Shown here: piece after piece, positions 1-7,966 of the stretch
Layout of the letters: each line of letters opens with the position of its first letter
Position numbering within the stretch: the first letter of the stretch is position 1
Assembly (NCBI RefSeq): GCF_009937955.1
Contig: NZ_AP018439.1
Span: forward strand, 6,386,001 to 6,450,000
Origin: Undibacterium sp. KW1
GTDB taxonomy: Bacteria > Pseudomonadota > Gammaproteobacteria > Burkholderiales > Burkholderiaceae_D
DNA: 64,000 nt
Direction: 5' to 3'
Position numbers and translations under genes: made by a program
Notes under the pieces: model-generated
What the model saw: only the letters and a program-made list of their open reading frames with translations
What the model was told of the DNA's origin: nothing
Database searches by the model: none

Positions 1-720
1 ACCCAGACCGGCAATGGCGGCCTCCAGGGTAAAGTAATAGTGCTCGAATTCCCTGCCCTCTGCCGCAGGTGCCGCGCAACCAGCCGCCAGCCCCCACATT
101 TGCCAGGCATTTGCCCTGGTGCGTGTATGCAATAGAGTTTTTCCGTTAAGGTCATTTGCTGCCGCTATCCTGATGCTGGCAGCCAGCGTGGGTGCAAGTA
201 CCGGCCCCAGCCATTCCTGAAACAGTGGCAAGATCCTGTCACTATCATCTGATTCTTCACCCGTTTCATCGACAATGATCACCAGGTCATAGCGCTCATG
301 TTCAGTGTCTGTTGTGGCGTAGGGGCGACGGTCAGTGGAACTGAGCCTGACATCAATATCCGGATACCTGGAATTGAAATCATACAAACGTGGTATCAGC
401 CATTTCACCGTGAAAGTGTTGAAACAGCAAACATCCAGCGTACCTCTATTGTCACTGCGCACCGCATTCACGGCAACATCGATCTGGTCAAAAGCAGCAG
501 TCAGCGCGGGCAGCAATTGCCTGCCCATGGCACTCAGTTGCGGGCGGTTCTTGGAGCCTTCAAACAAGACCGTACCCAGGCTTTGTTCCAGTTGCTGGAC
601 CTGGCGGCTGATGGCGCCGGGTGTCACCGCCAGCTCATCGGCAGCGGTCGTCATGCGCCCCAGCCTGGCGGCGGCTTCAAAGGCGCGGAGTGCATTCAAG
701 GGTGGCAGGCGACGTTTCAT
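1..720 (-). CDS. LysR-family transcriptional regulator (GcvA-like), 3' end cut by window edge
   Basis: Reading the complement from the ATG at 720 gives an open frame that runs off the left edge, so 240 residues are visible and the C-terminus is missing. The N-terminus (MKRRLPPLNALRAFEAAARL) and the following helix-turn-helix (TTAADELAVTPGAISRQVQQLE) are typical of LysR regulators of the GcvA/AmpR type. The rest is the start of a periplasmic-binding-protein-like effector domain (NTFTVKWLIPRLYDFNSRYP). LysR proteins normally bind DNA as tetramers and respond to a small ligand. The gene is divergent from the tautomerase at 838, and the 117-bp gap holds two inverted repeats, so that gene is its most likely target. 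The ligand cannot be told from sequence. Confidence 0.93.
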   Translation of the reverse strand, partial: MKRRLPPLNALRAFEAAARLGRMTTAADELAVTPGAISRQVQQLEQSLGTVLFEGSKNRPQLSAMGRQLLPALTAAFDQIDVAVNAVRSDNRGTLDVCCFNTFTVKWLIPRLYDFNSRYPDIDVRLSSTDRRPYATTDTEHERYDLVIIVDETGEESDDSDRILPLFQEWLGPVLAPTLAASIRIAAANDLNGKTLLHTRTRANAWQMWGLAAGCAAPAAEGREFEHYYFTLEAAIAGLG

Positions 721-721
721 T

Positions 722-786
722 ATGTGAGTTTATCGCACATACGGGCGAGTGAATATCGATTTTCTTTCAGATTACTTTGTCTGAAA
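722..786. promoter_or_regulatory. Divergent control region with two dyads, likely LysR operator
   Basis: Between the LysR start (720) and the tautomerase start (838) there is a perfect dyad TTTCAGA-N8-TCTGAAA (765-786) and a second dyad ATGTG-N9-CACAT (722-740). LysR proteins typically bind dyads of this size (T-N11-A type) between themselves and a divergent target. The assignment to the adjacent LysR protein is inference from position. Confidence 0.5.
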
Positions 787-837
787 ATGCTCTTTGTTGC
801 CTTAACTTTCCATCCTATCAATTACAGGAAATATCAC

Positions 838-1242
838 ATGCCATTCATCCGCACCCATGTCAGCAAAAGTACCAGCCAGGAACAACGCCAGGCTATCGTC
901 GAAGGCATACACCAGGCACTGGTCAGCAGCATAGGCATGCCGCAAGACGAATTATTCAATCTTGTCAGCAGTTATGAGGCCGAAGATTTTTTCTATAGCC
1001 GCAGCTTCAACGGCGTTACGCGTTCAGACAGGCTGGTGGTCATCGACATCAGCCTCAGGCGCGGTCGTAGCGATGCCATGAAGCGTGATCTGTATGCCCA
1101 TATTGCAGAAAACCTCGTTGCCAATGCGGGTGTGGCAAAGGGTGATGTTTTCATTTTCATGCATGAAAACGATTATTCTGACTGGTCCACAGGCAATGGC
1201 AAATTCGCCATGGCGCTGGTGCAGCAGGTGGCCGCTGGCTGA
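838..1242 (+). CDS. Tautomerase family protein
   Basis: 134 residues starting MPFIRTHV. The ATG at 838 is chosen because an AGGAA ribosome-binding site lies just upstream and because it puts Pro2 at the processed N-terminus. Pro2 is the catalytic general base of the 4-oxalocrotonate tautomerase/MIF superfamily. The length and the C-terminal WSTGNGKFA segment fit the longer Tautomerase_2 type subfamily, with two beta-alpha-beta units per chain, rather than the 60-residue 4-OT type. Enzymes of this family interconvert keto and enol acids or dehalogenate small acids; the substrate is not predictable here. It is divergent from a LysR regulator across a dyad-rich gap and is probably induced by that regulator's ligand. 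Confidence 0.9.
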   Translation: MPFIRTHVSKSTSQEQRQAIVEGIHQALVSSIGMPQDELFNLVSSYEAEDFFYSRSFNGVTRSDRLVVIDISLRRGRSDAMKRDLYAHIAENLVANAGVAKGDVFIFMHENDYSDWSTGNGKFAMALVQQVAAG

Positions 1243-1285
1243 AAAGCAGGGAATGCTGGCAAGAGACATTCCCCTGACAAATTGT

Positions 1286-1313
1286 TTGCAGATGCAGCAA
1301 TTTTAGTTATACT
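1286..1313 (+). promoter_or_regulatory. Candidate sigma-70 promoter of rtcB
   Basis: TTGCAG (1286-1291) and TATACT (1308-1313) are separated by 16 bp, a good match to the -35/-10 consensus. The -10 lies inside a small inverted repeat (TTAGT-TAT-ACTAA). A transcript starting near 1320 would begin just ahead of the structured leader at 1335-1401. This is a pattern match only. Confidence 0.5.
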
Positions 1314-1334
1314 AAAAATCTCCCTCTTGGCGCT

Positions 1335-1401
1335 GCTGCTAGAGGTACAAATGCCCCCGAATCGCCGGAGGCGCACCTGTACTTCAAATTTTGGTAGCAG
1401 C
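1335..1401 (+). promoter_or_regulatory. Structured 5' leader of rtcB (unassigned RNA element)
   Basis: GCTGCTA (1335-1341) pairs with TAGCAGC (1395-1401), and GAGGTACA (1342-1349) pairs with TGTACTTC (1378-1385). The two helices are continuous on the 5' side and interrupted on the 3' side only by a 9-nt bulge (1386-1394). The apical part holds a CGCC-GGA-GGCG hairpin (1363-1373). The last paired base is one nucleotide before the rtcB ATG at 1403, so the ribosome-binding region is inside the helix. I could not match it to a known riboswitch class. It could be a translational switch, a protein-binding site or an RtcB substrate. Confidence 0.6.
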
Positions 1402-1402
1402 T

Positions 1403-2794
1403 ATGACTTCTATTTCACGTTTACAATCTGCCCTGCAAAGACAGGGCATACGCGTTGAACATGCCAATGGCATTTTTCAACTTCATCATGAACATGCGCA
1501 GGCCACTGTCTTATTGCCTGAAAGTCTTCCTCTGGAAGAAAAGGCAGTAAAACAGTTAATGGCATTTGCCGCAGTCAAATCGGCGGACGGGCATCATGCG
1601 GTGTGCAAGGCTTGTGCAACGCCAGACTTTCATCCTGGCAGTATTGCGCCGGTAGGTTCCATCGTTGCCACCGATGCTGGCTTTGTGATTCCCGCAGCGA
1701 TAGGTACGGATATCAATTGCGGCATGCGCTTGTTGACTACAGGCTTTAATTTGTCCCAGGCTAGCCAGCACAAGCCTGCACTGATACGTCAGTTGCAACG
1801 TGTCTTGCTGGAAAATGGCCGGGATGTGCCTGCCCATGCCAAGGCCTTTGCCGCACTCAGCGATGCGGGTCCATCGGCTTTTCTCGACAGCTTGCCTGAC
1901 GGCGGCATCTGGGCCACAGCCGACCGCAACCGCCTGCAACAAGAACTTGCTGCCTGCATAGGCTTGCAGGAATTTGCAGGTGCCAGCCGCTATGCACCTG
2001 AGGCCTGGTTCAATCGCGATGGCATCGTACGCGACCCTAGCCTGGGTACGCCAGGCGGTGGTAATCACTTTGTTGAATTGCAGATTGTCGATGCCGTCTT
2101 TGACCGCCACTTGGCTTATCGTGCAGGCCTGGCCAAGGACGATATCGTCGTCATGATACATAGTGGCTCACGCGATGTGGGCTTCTATGTCGGCCAGCGC
2201 TGGATGGACAGGGCCAGGGCAGAATGGCCTGCCGGTCTCAAGCATCCAGACACTGCCCTGTATGGACTCAGCGGAGTGCTGGCTGAGGAATACCTGCAAG
2301 CCATGGGCGTGGCAGCCCGTTATGCCTGGGCCAACCGCATGGTATTGGCAGAACTGGTCAGGCAGCAATTGCAAGCAGTGCTGGGGGATGCCAAATCGTC
2401 CCTGATCGTCGATGTGCCACACAATGTCATCTTGCGTGAGCATGGCATGAACATCCACAGGAAAGGCGCAACTCCGGCGCGCGAGGGTGACCTGGCCCTG
2501 ATCCCCGGCTCCATGGGCGATGCCAGTTACCTGGTAGAAGGTCTTGGTAATCCGGACTGGTTATGGTCATGCAGCCATGGTGCAGGCCGCCGTGTGCGCA
2601 GGCAGGATGTACGGCGTCTGCGACATGACAACAGCGAAGCCAACTGGCAATGCGTGAGCCTGCGCGAAGAGCGCAAGGTGGAAGAAGCGCCGCAAGCCTA
2701 TAAACCCATAGGCCCGGTCATAGAAGCGCAAGAAACAGCTGGCCTGATCAAGGCAGCAGTCAGGCTGAAACCCTGGGTGACATTCAAGGCGTAA
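1403..2794 (+). CDS. rtcB: RtcB family RNA-splicing ligase
   Basis: 463 residues. RtcB joins 2',3'-cyclic phosphate or 3'-phosphate RNA ends to 5'-OH ends using GTP and Mn2+, and acts in RNA repair and tRNA healing. The family motifs appear in order: DFHPG and GTDINCGMRLL (metal site), GTPGGGNHFVE, HSGSRDVGF, and SCSHGAGRRVRR near the C-terminus, which carries the histidine that is guanylated in RtcB enzymes. The ATG at 1403 is preferred over the in-frame TTG at 1391, although no strong Shine-Dalgarno is visible because the region is folded into a long helix. There is no neighbouring rtcA, prfH or Ro60 gene, so it stands alone. A terminator follows at 2808-2849. Confidence 0.94.
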   Translation: MTSISRLQSALQRQGIRVEHANGIFQLHHEHAQATVLLPESLPLEEKAVKQLMAFAAVKSADGHHAVCKACATPDFHPGSIAPVGSIVATDAGFVIPAAIGTDINCGMRLLTTGFNLSQASQHKPALIRQLQRVLLENGRDVPAHAKAFAALSDAGPSAFLDSLPDGGIWATADRNRLQQELAACIGLQEFAGASRYAPEAWFNRDGIVRDPSLGTPGGGNHFVELQIVDAVFDRHLAYRAGLAKDDIVVMIHSGSRDVGFYVGQRWMDRARAEWPAGLKHPDTALYGLSGVLAEEYLQAMGVAARYAWANRMVLAELVRQQLQAVLGDAKSSLIVDVPHNVILREHGMNIHRKGATPAREGDLALIPGSMGDASYLVEGLGNPDWLWSCSHGAGRRVRRQDVRRLRHDNSEANWQCVSLREERKVEEAPQAYKPIGPVIEAQETAGLIKAAVRLKPWVTFKA

Positions 2795-2807
2795 ATAGCA
2801 TGAGCAT

Positions 2808-2849
2808 AAAAAATCCCCGCGCAATATGAATTGGGCGGGGATTTTTTTA
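2808..2849. terminator. Bidirectional intrinsic terminator between rtcB and the POT transporter
   Basis: AAAAAATCCCCGC (2808-2820) faces GCGGGGATTTTTTT across a 13-nt loop, with A- and T-tracts on both sides. It lies between two convergent genes and can serve both. Confidence 0.9.
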
Positions 2850-2862
2850 TGCAGCGAACAGC

Positions 2863-4392
2863 TTAGTGGATGCCGTGCATTTTCTTTTTCATCCAATTAT
2901 TCAGCAACATCAGGACAATACCTGCACCTATCGGTATCAGAGTGAAGATCAGGAAGAAGATTGACAATGAATATTGTTTCGAGATTGCTCCGATATAACT
3001 GCCGCTGTAACCAGCCAGTTTATTTGCAATCGCCGTATTGAGGAACCACACGCCAAACATCAGGCCCAGCAAACGTGGTGGTGCCAGTTTACTGATGTAA
3101 GACAGGCCGACCGGAGAAATGCACAGCTCGCCCATGGTATGGAAAAAGTAAGCAGCGATCAGGAAAATCATGCTGACGCCTGCAGTTTTCGCACCGGCAG
3201 GGATGCTGGCAGCACCGTAGGACAGGGCAGCAAAACCCAGGCCCAGCAAGATCAGGCCAACGCCGAATTTGATAGGGCCGCTAGGGTTCCAGTGTTTTTC
3301 CCACATCTTGGAAAACATTGGTGCCAGGATCACCAGGAAGAAAGAGTTCAATACACCAAACCAACTGGCGGGAACATTAGATTGCTCAAGCGCAAACTCA
3401 CGTTGCAACATCCAGACTACCAGCACCCAGATTGCGCCTATGCAGGTGACCAACAGCGCATTTGAAAGCAGATAACGCTTGGCCGTGCCGGCGAATAATT
3501 TGATTAACAGCCATGACAGAATGACGGTAGGTATGATAGTCATCAGGCTATTGATGATCTTGAACACCATGCCGCTGGTGCCGACCAGGGTGCGGTCAGT
3601 AAATTTATCCGCAAAAATGGTCATGGAACCACCAGCTTGTTCAAATGCGAACCAGAAAAAGATGGTGAAGAAAGAAAATACGCAAATCGCCAACAGACGG
3701 TCGGCTACGATATGTGGTTCTGCTTCTTCAACTGCGACGACTTCGGTCGTTTGCTGGGACTTTGCCAGGCCGATATCACCAAAGATACCCTGGCCAAAAT
3801 AGAACTGGATTGCGCCCAATAACATGAAGGCACCGGCCAGGCCAAAGCCCATGGGCCAGGAGATATTTTCGCCGATATAACCGCACAGCAGGATGCCAAA
3901 GAAAGCGCCAGAGTTCACGCCCATGTAGAACAGGGTATAGCCGCCGTCACGGCCGGCTTCATTTTCCTTGTTATACAACTGGCCTACGATGGCAGAGATA
4001 TTTGGTTTGAACAAACCCGTACCTGCAACTACCAGGCCGAGACCTATGTAAAAGGTAGTTGGCGTATCAAACAGCAGACATGCATGACCAGCTGCGATGA
4101 TGAAACCTCCAAGTACGACAGAACGCCTGCTGCCCAGTATCTTGTCGGCAATATAACCACCCAGGATAGGCGTCAGATAGACCAGACCGGTATACCAGCC
4201 ATACAAGGACAGAGCTTCTTCGTCGCTCCATCCCCAACCGCCATCTATGAGTTTGCTGGTCAGGAACAGTACGATCAAGGCGCGCATGCCGTAATAAGAA
4301 AACCGTTCCCACATTTCTGTAAAGAACAGGACGAACAAGCTATCCGGGTGTCCCAGAATAGTGTGTGCACCTGGCGTTTGAATTTGGTTCAA
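2863..4392 (-). CDS. POT/PTR2-family peptide:H+ symporter
   Basis: About 509 residues with 12-14 hydrophobic segments. The inner-membrane protein imports di- and tripeptides with protons. The N-terminal POT signature is clear: FTEMWERFSYYGMRALIVLFL contains the ExxER proton-coupling motif, and the later GGYIADKILGSR and FYMGVNSGAFFG segments are also typical of the family. No ATG is available in front of the conserved ExxER helix. The TTG at 4392 is preferred over the TTG at 4404 because only the former has a Shine-Dalgarno (GGAGA, six bases upstream). This makes it an unusual-start gene that may be translated weakly. It ends at a terminator shared with rtcB. Peptide import fits the many peptidases in this window. 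Confidence 0.93.
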   Translation of the reverse strand: MNQIQTPGAHTILGHPDSLFVLFFTEMWERFSYYGMRALIVLFLTSKLIDGGWGWSDEEALSLYGWYTGLVYLTPILGGYIADKILGSRRSVVLGGFIIAAGHACLLFDTPTTFYIGLGLVVAGTGLFKPNISAIVGQLYNKENEAGRDGGYTLFYMGVNSGAFFGILLCGYIGENISWPMGFGLAGAFMLLGAIQFYFGQGIFGDIGLAKSQQTTEVVAVEEAEPHIVADRLLAICVFSFFTIFFWFAFEQAGGSMTIFADKFTDRTLVGTSGMVFKIINSLMTIIPTVILSWLLIKLFAGTAKRYLLSNALLVTCIGAIWVLVVWMLQREFALEQSNVPASWFGVLNSFFLVILAPMFSKMWEKHWNPSGPIKFGVGLILLGLGFAALSYGAASIPAGAKTAGVSMIFLIAAYFFHTMGELCISPVGLSYISKLAPPRLLGLMFGVWFLNTAIANKLAGYSGSYIGAISKQYSLSIFFLIFTLIPIGAGIVLMLLNNWMKKKMHGIH

Positions 4393-4899
4393 AGTGCTCT
4401 CCAATAATTATTTTGTGTAAAAGTCGCAGCTGGCCGCAAAATTTTTTTCAATGCGTACCTGGAAATGATATGAATTGAGTCAATTCGGCGCGTAGCTTAC
4501 CACGACAAAAACCTCATATAAAAAGACATATGCTGCATTGCAGCAAAAACTGCTGCGCCTATTTCCCATGGGTGCTTAACAGGTACTTTAGTGGAGTTGC
4601 AGATATTTCACCTGTGAAGCAGGCGATTTTTGCAACAAAATAAGTAATAAAAAAGCAAATTTTCTGTGCAAGTGCAATAGTTAAATACTGTTAATCCAAA
4701 TATATTTGATGGTATTATTTTGTCGAATTAGTAATTTGCAAAAAAGCATGAGCCAGCTTGGGAAGACAAAATCTGTGAACTTGCTGGCAGACGGGAATTA
4801 TTCAGGTTTTGTTCAGGTTTAAAAACCGGCATTTGATCTGGGGGCGAATGTTACGGGGTTGTTCTGTTTCCCCATCACTCAATAAATCAGGAGAATTCG
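4393..4899. other. AT-rich intergenic region upstream of the POT transporter and microprotein genes
   Basis: No gene could be supported. It should hold divergent promoters for the POT transporter (leftward) and the microprotein (rightward). Visible structure includes an inverted repeat TGCTGCA-T-TGCAGCA (4531-4545), CCAGC...GCTGG around 4755-4785, and a GGGG...CCCC hairpin near 4855-4873. No known regulatory motif was recognised. Confidence 0.5.
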
Positions 4900-5079
4900 A
4901 TGCTCAAATCAACAACGAAAAAATTAATTGCACTTGCATTGGCAATTGGCTGCAGCGCTGCGTTTGCCTACCCTCCTCCATTCTATTTCTGCAATAAAGA
5001 ATGCATCAAGCAAGGCCCACGTGGCTCTGAGGCTTGGGCTGCCTGTATGGAAGAATGCCTGAACGGGTATCCGGAATAA
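4900..5079 (+). CDS. Small exported twin-CX3C cysteine protein (59 aa), unknown function
   Basis: The 59-codon frame has a good ribosome-binding site (CAGGAG, 6 bases before the ATG) and a classic Sec signal peptide (MLKSTTKKLIALALAIGCSA) with predicted cleavage after AFA. The mature peptide of about 36 residues starts YPPPFYFC and carries four cysteines as CX3C (CNKEC), 13 residues, then CX3C (CMEEC), with a conserved-looking WAA before the second pair. This spacing would suit a helical hairpin closed by two disulfides in the periplasm, like the eukaryotic small Tim fold by analogy only. The downstream gene encodes a membrane-anchored glutaredoxin, which could act on it. Function is unknown. 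Confidence 0.75.
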   Translation: MLKSTTKKLIALALAIGCSAAFAYPPPFYFCNKECIKQGPRGSEAWAACMEECLNGYPE

Positions 5080-5143
5080 GGATTTTTCAGGGATAAAGCC
5101 CTGGCCACTGTGCTTATGAGCCGCTGGCCTGGCGTATCTGTCC

Positions 5144-5180
5144 CACAGCAGTGACCAGTAACAGCCTGGTCACTGCCTGT
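5144..5180 (+). promoter_or_regulatory. Stable stem-loop upstream of the glutaredoxin gene
   Basis: CAGTGACCAG (5149-5158) pairs perfectly with CTGGTCACTG (5166-5175) around a 7-nt loop. CACAG/CTGTG extends the stem outward after a one-base bulge. No T-tract follows, so it is not a normal intrinsic terminator. It may be a 3' end stabiliser for the microprotein mRNA or a control hairpin for the next gene. Confidence 0.5.
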
Positions 5181-5210
5181 GAGAAAATCTAGTTCATCAC
5201 CTCTTGTTGA

Positions 5211-5621
5211 ATGAAAGCCAGTATGAAAACAGCCAGGACGATCCTGACCTATGTCGCCATCATCGCCGTTGGCCTGCTGATAGGCTATGTCTTGCCACGC
5301 CTGAGTGTATGGATGAAACCCGCTTACCAGGAAGCCGATTATTCTGCTCATTTGAGCGAGGCAAAAACCCAGGTAGTGATGTATGGCACAGCCAGCTGTA
5401 GTTTTTGCAATATGACTCGTGCTTATTTTAAAGAAAACAAGATCAGCTACGCTGACCTGGATGTAGAAAAATCACCTGCCGCTGCCAGCAGGCATGCAGA
5501 ACTGGGTAGTGGTGGCGTCCCCGTCATCATCATAGGCAAGCGCATGATACGGGGCTATCAGCCTGAGGTATTCAATGACGCCTTGCAGGTGCTGGCAAAG
5601 ACGCAGACTGCGGCGAAATAG
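5211..5621 (+). CDS. Membrane-anchored glutaredoxin-like thiol oxidoreductase
   Basis: 136 residues. A single N-terminal hydrophobic segment (about residues 9-27) precedes a glutaredoxin/NrdH-type thioredoxin fold with the active-site pair CSFC (TASCSFCNMTR), the cis-proline loop GGVPVIIIG and the later GY motif. The N-terminal anchor predicts that the catalytic domain faces the periplasm, where it would reduce or isomerise disulfides, unlike classical cytoplasmic glutaredoxins. The start could instead be the ATG at 5223 (MKTARTIL), which keeps the same anchor; neither has a strong ribosome-binding site. It sits 131 bp downstream of a four-cysteine exported microprotein, a possible substrate. 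A terminator follows at 5640-5682. Confidence 0.85.
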   Translation: MKASMKTARTILTYVAIIAVGLLIGYVLPRLSVWMKPAYQEADYSAHLSEAKTQVVMYGTASCSFCNMTRAYFKENKISYADLDVEKSPAAASRHAELGSGGVPVIIIGKRMIRGYQPEVFNDALQVLAKTQTAAK

Positions 5622-5639
5622 CGGCAAGTTGAAGAATGA

Positions 5640-5682
5640 AAAATGGACATCGGACACGGGTCTTGATGTCCATTTGTTTTTT
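5640..5682 (+). terminator. Intrinsic terminator after the glutaredoxin gene
   Basis: AAATGGACATC (5641-5651) pairs with GATGTCCATTT (5665-5675), followed by GTTTTTT. It also lies just past the end of the convergent chemoreceptor gene. Confidence 0.88.
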
Positions 5683-5701
5683 ACCCGACTGTAGCTTGTG
5701 A

Positions 5702-7660
5702 TTAATGCACCTTGAACACCAGCAGTGCCTGCCACAATTTTTGCGCTTCTTCTTTCAGTGAAGCTGCCGCCGCTGCTGACTCTTCCACCAGCGCCGCATT
5801 TTGCTGGGTAGTTTGGTCCATCAGACCTATCTCATTCGTGATCTGGGCGATGCCATGACTCTGTTCGGCAGAGGCACTGGAGATTTCATTGAGTATCGTC
5901 GAGAGACCTTCAACTGATGCCAGTATCTCGGTCATGGTCTTGCCTGCATGGCCCACGACCTCGGAACCCATATCGACTTTGGCAATCGAGGTTTCTATCA
6001 GTGACTTGATTTCTTTCGAAGCGATGGCGCTGCGCTGGGCCAAATTGCGTACTTCTGACGCGACCACGGCAAAGCCCCTGCCCTGTTCACCCGCCCTGGC
6101 CGCCTCGACTGCCGCATTCAGTGCCAGGATATTGGTCTGGAAGGCGATGCCCTCAATGGCGGCGATGATGTCAAACATCTTCTTCGACTCAGCCGAGATG
6201 CCCGCCATGGTATTGACCACTTTATCTACCTGGGTGCTGCCGCGTTGCGCCGTCTGCGCTGCCGAGACGGCGAGCTGGCGCGCCTGCTCGGCGTTGCCGG
6301 CATTTTGCCTGACTGTCTGGTTCAGGCTTTCCACGCTATTGGCAGTTTGTGCGAGTGATGATGCCTGGTTCTCTGTCCTTTGCGACAGATCAATATTGCC
6401 CATGGCGATTTCGCCTGATGCATTCGAGACAAACTCGCTGCTGTCGCGGATATGCGTGACCATGGACGTCAGTTGTTGTTGCATGCCCTGCAGGGCGTAC
6501 AGCATGCTGCTGTTGTCGCCGGTTTTTAATGTTACCACCGTGGTCAGGTCTCCTTCAGCCACACTCCTGGCTATCTTGACGGCAACATCCGGCTCGCCAC
6601 CCAGCGGCGCGATGACCAGCCTGTTAATCACGAATGTCAGGATGGCCGATACCACCAGCACGCTGAAGATACCGATCAGGATGGCGGTATTGCGCAGGTA
6701 ATGCACGTCAGCCAGGATTTTGTTTTCTGGCACGCTGATAACAAAAGACCATGGCGTTGTGGTTGCCCCTATCTGTATGGGCACGTAGATGCGGTTCACC
6801 GTAGTCTGCATGCCGCTGTGCTCAACAGTATCGCTATATGTCTGGCCGGTCTTGATGGCTGCCTTGGCGGCTTTTGCAGCAGCACCATCACCGATATTCT
6901 GTCCCACGTTTTTTGCATCGGCATCACCGATATAGATACCGTTATTCGATATCAGGCTGGCATAGCCGGTTTCATAAGGGTGGATTTTGCTGACATCTTC
7001 CTGGAAACCCGCTACCGGCAAATCCACCGTCACCGCACCTATGACCTGGCCCTTGGCCTTGACCGGAACGGTGACCGTGGTCATGAATACATCCTTGCCA
7101 GCGATTTTGTACATATAGGGTTCGAGCAAGACTTCATTGCCGCTTTTTTTGGCCAGCAGATAATAGTCACCTGCACCTTCTTTCTCATAATCAGTCAGCG
7201 CTTCGACCTGGGTCTTGCCGCTGCCGCGGTTCCAGTAGGGCAGGTAGCGGCCAGTCGCATCATGGCCCTCTTTGCCAGCGTATTCGCTGTCTTTGCCATC
7301 GAAGGCATTGGCTTCCCATATCGTGCCTACGCCAGTAAATTCAGGGTGGCCTTCCAGCACACTTTTCAGTAACAGATCAGCATTGGCGCGGTCTGCCTTG
7401 CCGTTGGTCTGCATCGCAGCCAGCTCAAACGCCAGGCTGCGTGCCGCATGCAGGGCGAGGTTGATGCGCTCTGCCACTTTGCCAGCGTTGTTGATAGCGA
7501 GCTGTTTCGCATATTGCTGGGCCGATTCCTGCTGCATGCTGCCAGCCTGTCTGGTCAGCAGGCTGATGGTGACGGCAAAACCGGCCAGCACCATGGCCAG
7601 CACAGCGAAGAGCATTTTTGCCCGCAAACCAAAGCGGGCAGGGGAAGGAGTGGATATCAT
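5702..7660 (-). CDS. Methyl-accepting chemotaxis protein with periplasmic Cache sensor
   Basis: 652 residues from the ATG at 7660, chosen for its AAGG ribosome-binding site and because the upstream extension is not membrane-protein-like. The order is: first membrane segment (about 15-35), a periplasmic double-Cache-type domain of roughly 240 residues (RYLPYWNRGSG, the GDYYLLAKKSG segment, VTVDLPVAG), second membrane segment (TAILIGIFSVLVVSA), HAMP, then a cytoplasmic signalling domain with the invariant hairpin IEGIAFQTNILALNAAVEAA. It would report a periplasmic ligand to CheA/CheW. The C-terminus (WQALLVFKVH) lacks a recognisable NWETF-type CheR/CheB tether. No che genes are nearby, so it is an orphan receptor. 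Confidence 0.94.
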   Translation of the reverse strand: MISTPSPARFGLRAKMLFAVLAMVLAGFAVTISLLTRQAGSMQQESAQQYAKQLAINNAGKVAERINLALHAARSLAFELAAMQTNGKADRANADLLLKSVLEGHPEFTGVGTIWEANAFDGKDSEYAGKEGHDATGRYLPYWNRGSGKTQVEALTDYEKEGAGDYYLLAKKSGNEVLLEPYMYKIAGKDVFMTTVTVPVKAKGQVIGAVTVDLPVAGFQEDVSKIHPYETGYASLISNNGIYIGDADAKNVGQNIGDGAAAKAAKAAIKTGQTYSDTVEHSGMQTTVNRIYVPIQIGATTTPWSFVISVPENKILADVHYLRNTAILIGIFSVLVVSAILTFVINRLVIAPLGGEPDVAVKIARSVAEGDLTTVVTLKTGDNSSMLYALQGMQQQLTSMVTHIRDSSEFVSNASGEIAMGNIDLSQRTENQASSLAQTANSVESLNQTVRQNAGNAEQARQLAVSAAQTAQRGSTQVDKVVNTMAGISAESKKMFDIIAAIEGIAFQTNILALNAAVEAARAGEQGRGFAVVASEVRNLAQRSAIASKEIKSLIETSIAKVDMGSEVVGHAGKTMTEILASVEGLSTILNEISSASAEQSHGIAQITNEIGLMDQTTQQNAALVEESAAAAASLKEEAQKLWQALLVFKVH

Positions 7661-7966
7661 CGTGTCGAACCTTGCATTTTTCTGCGCAGGAATGCCTGCA
7701 ATGTTATGAATGATATGACGGATTATGACAATCTTGCCGCAGTGAATAACGCAGTGCATAAGTTACGTAGCGCAATCGTGATTATTTGCAACGATTTGTG
7801 CAACGATTTTGCTTGCCAGTATGACAAATTCAGGTTTAGATTCATCAGTCTTTATATATCCAGAATATTTTTGATCCGAACTACAAGCAGTTTTAATTGT
7901 CGTAGCTCAGGGATCAGCACCCGCAACCATTAAATAAACAAATACGCATACAAGGGAGAAAATGCA

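Noticed and set aside
1335..1401. tRNA or tRNA-like (Y RNA-like) gene in front of rtcB
   Set aside because: The 7-bp outer stem and a TTCAAAT string suggested an acceptor stem and T-loop, but no 5-bp T-stem or anticodon arm can be formed.
5889..7709. Several long plus-strand frames across the chemoreceptor gene
   Set aside because: They have low-quality composition and are opposite a fully supported receptor with intact signalling domain.
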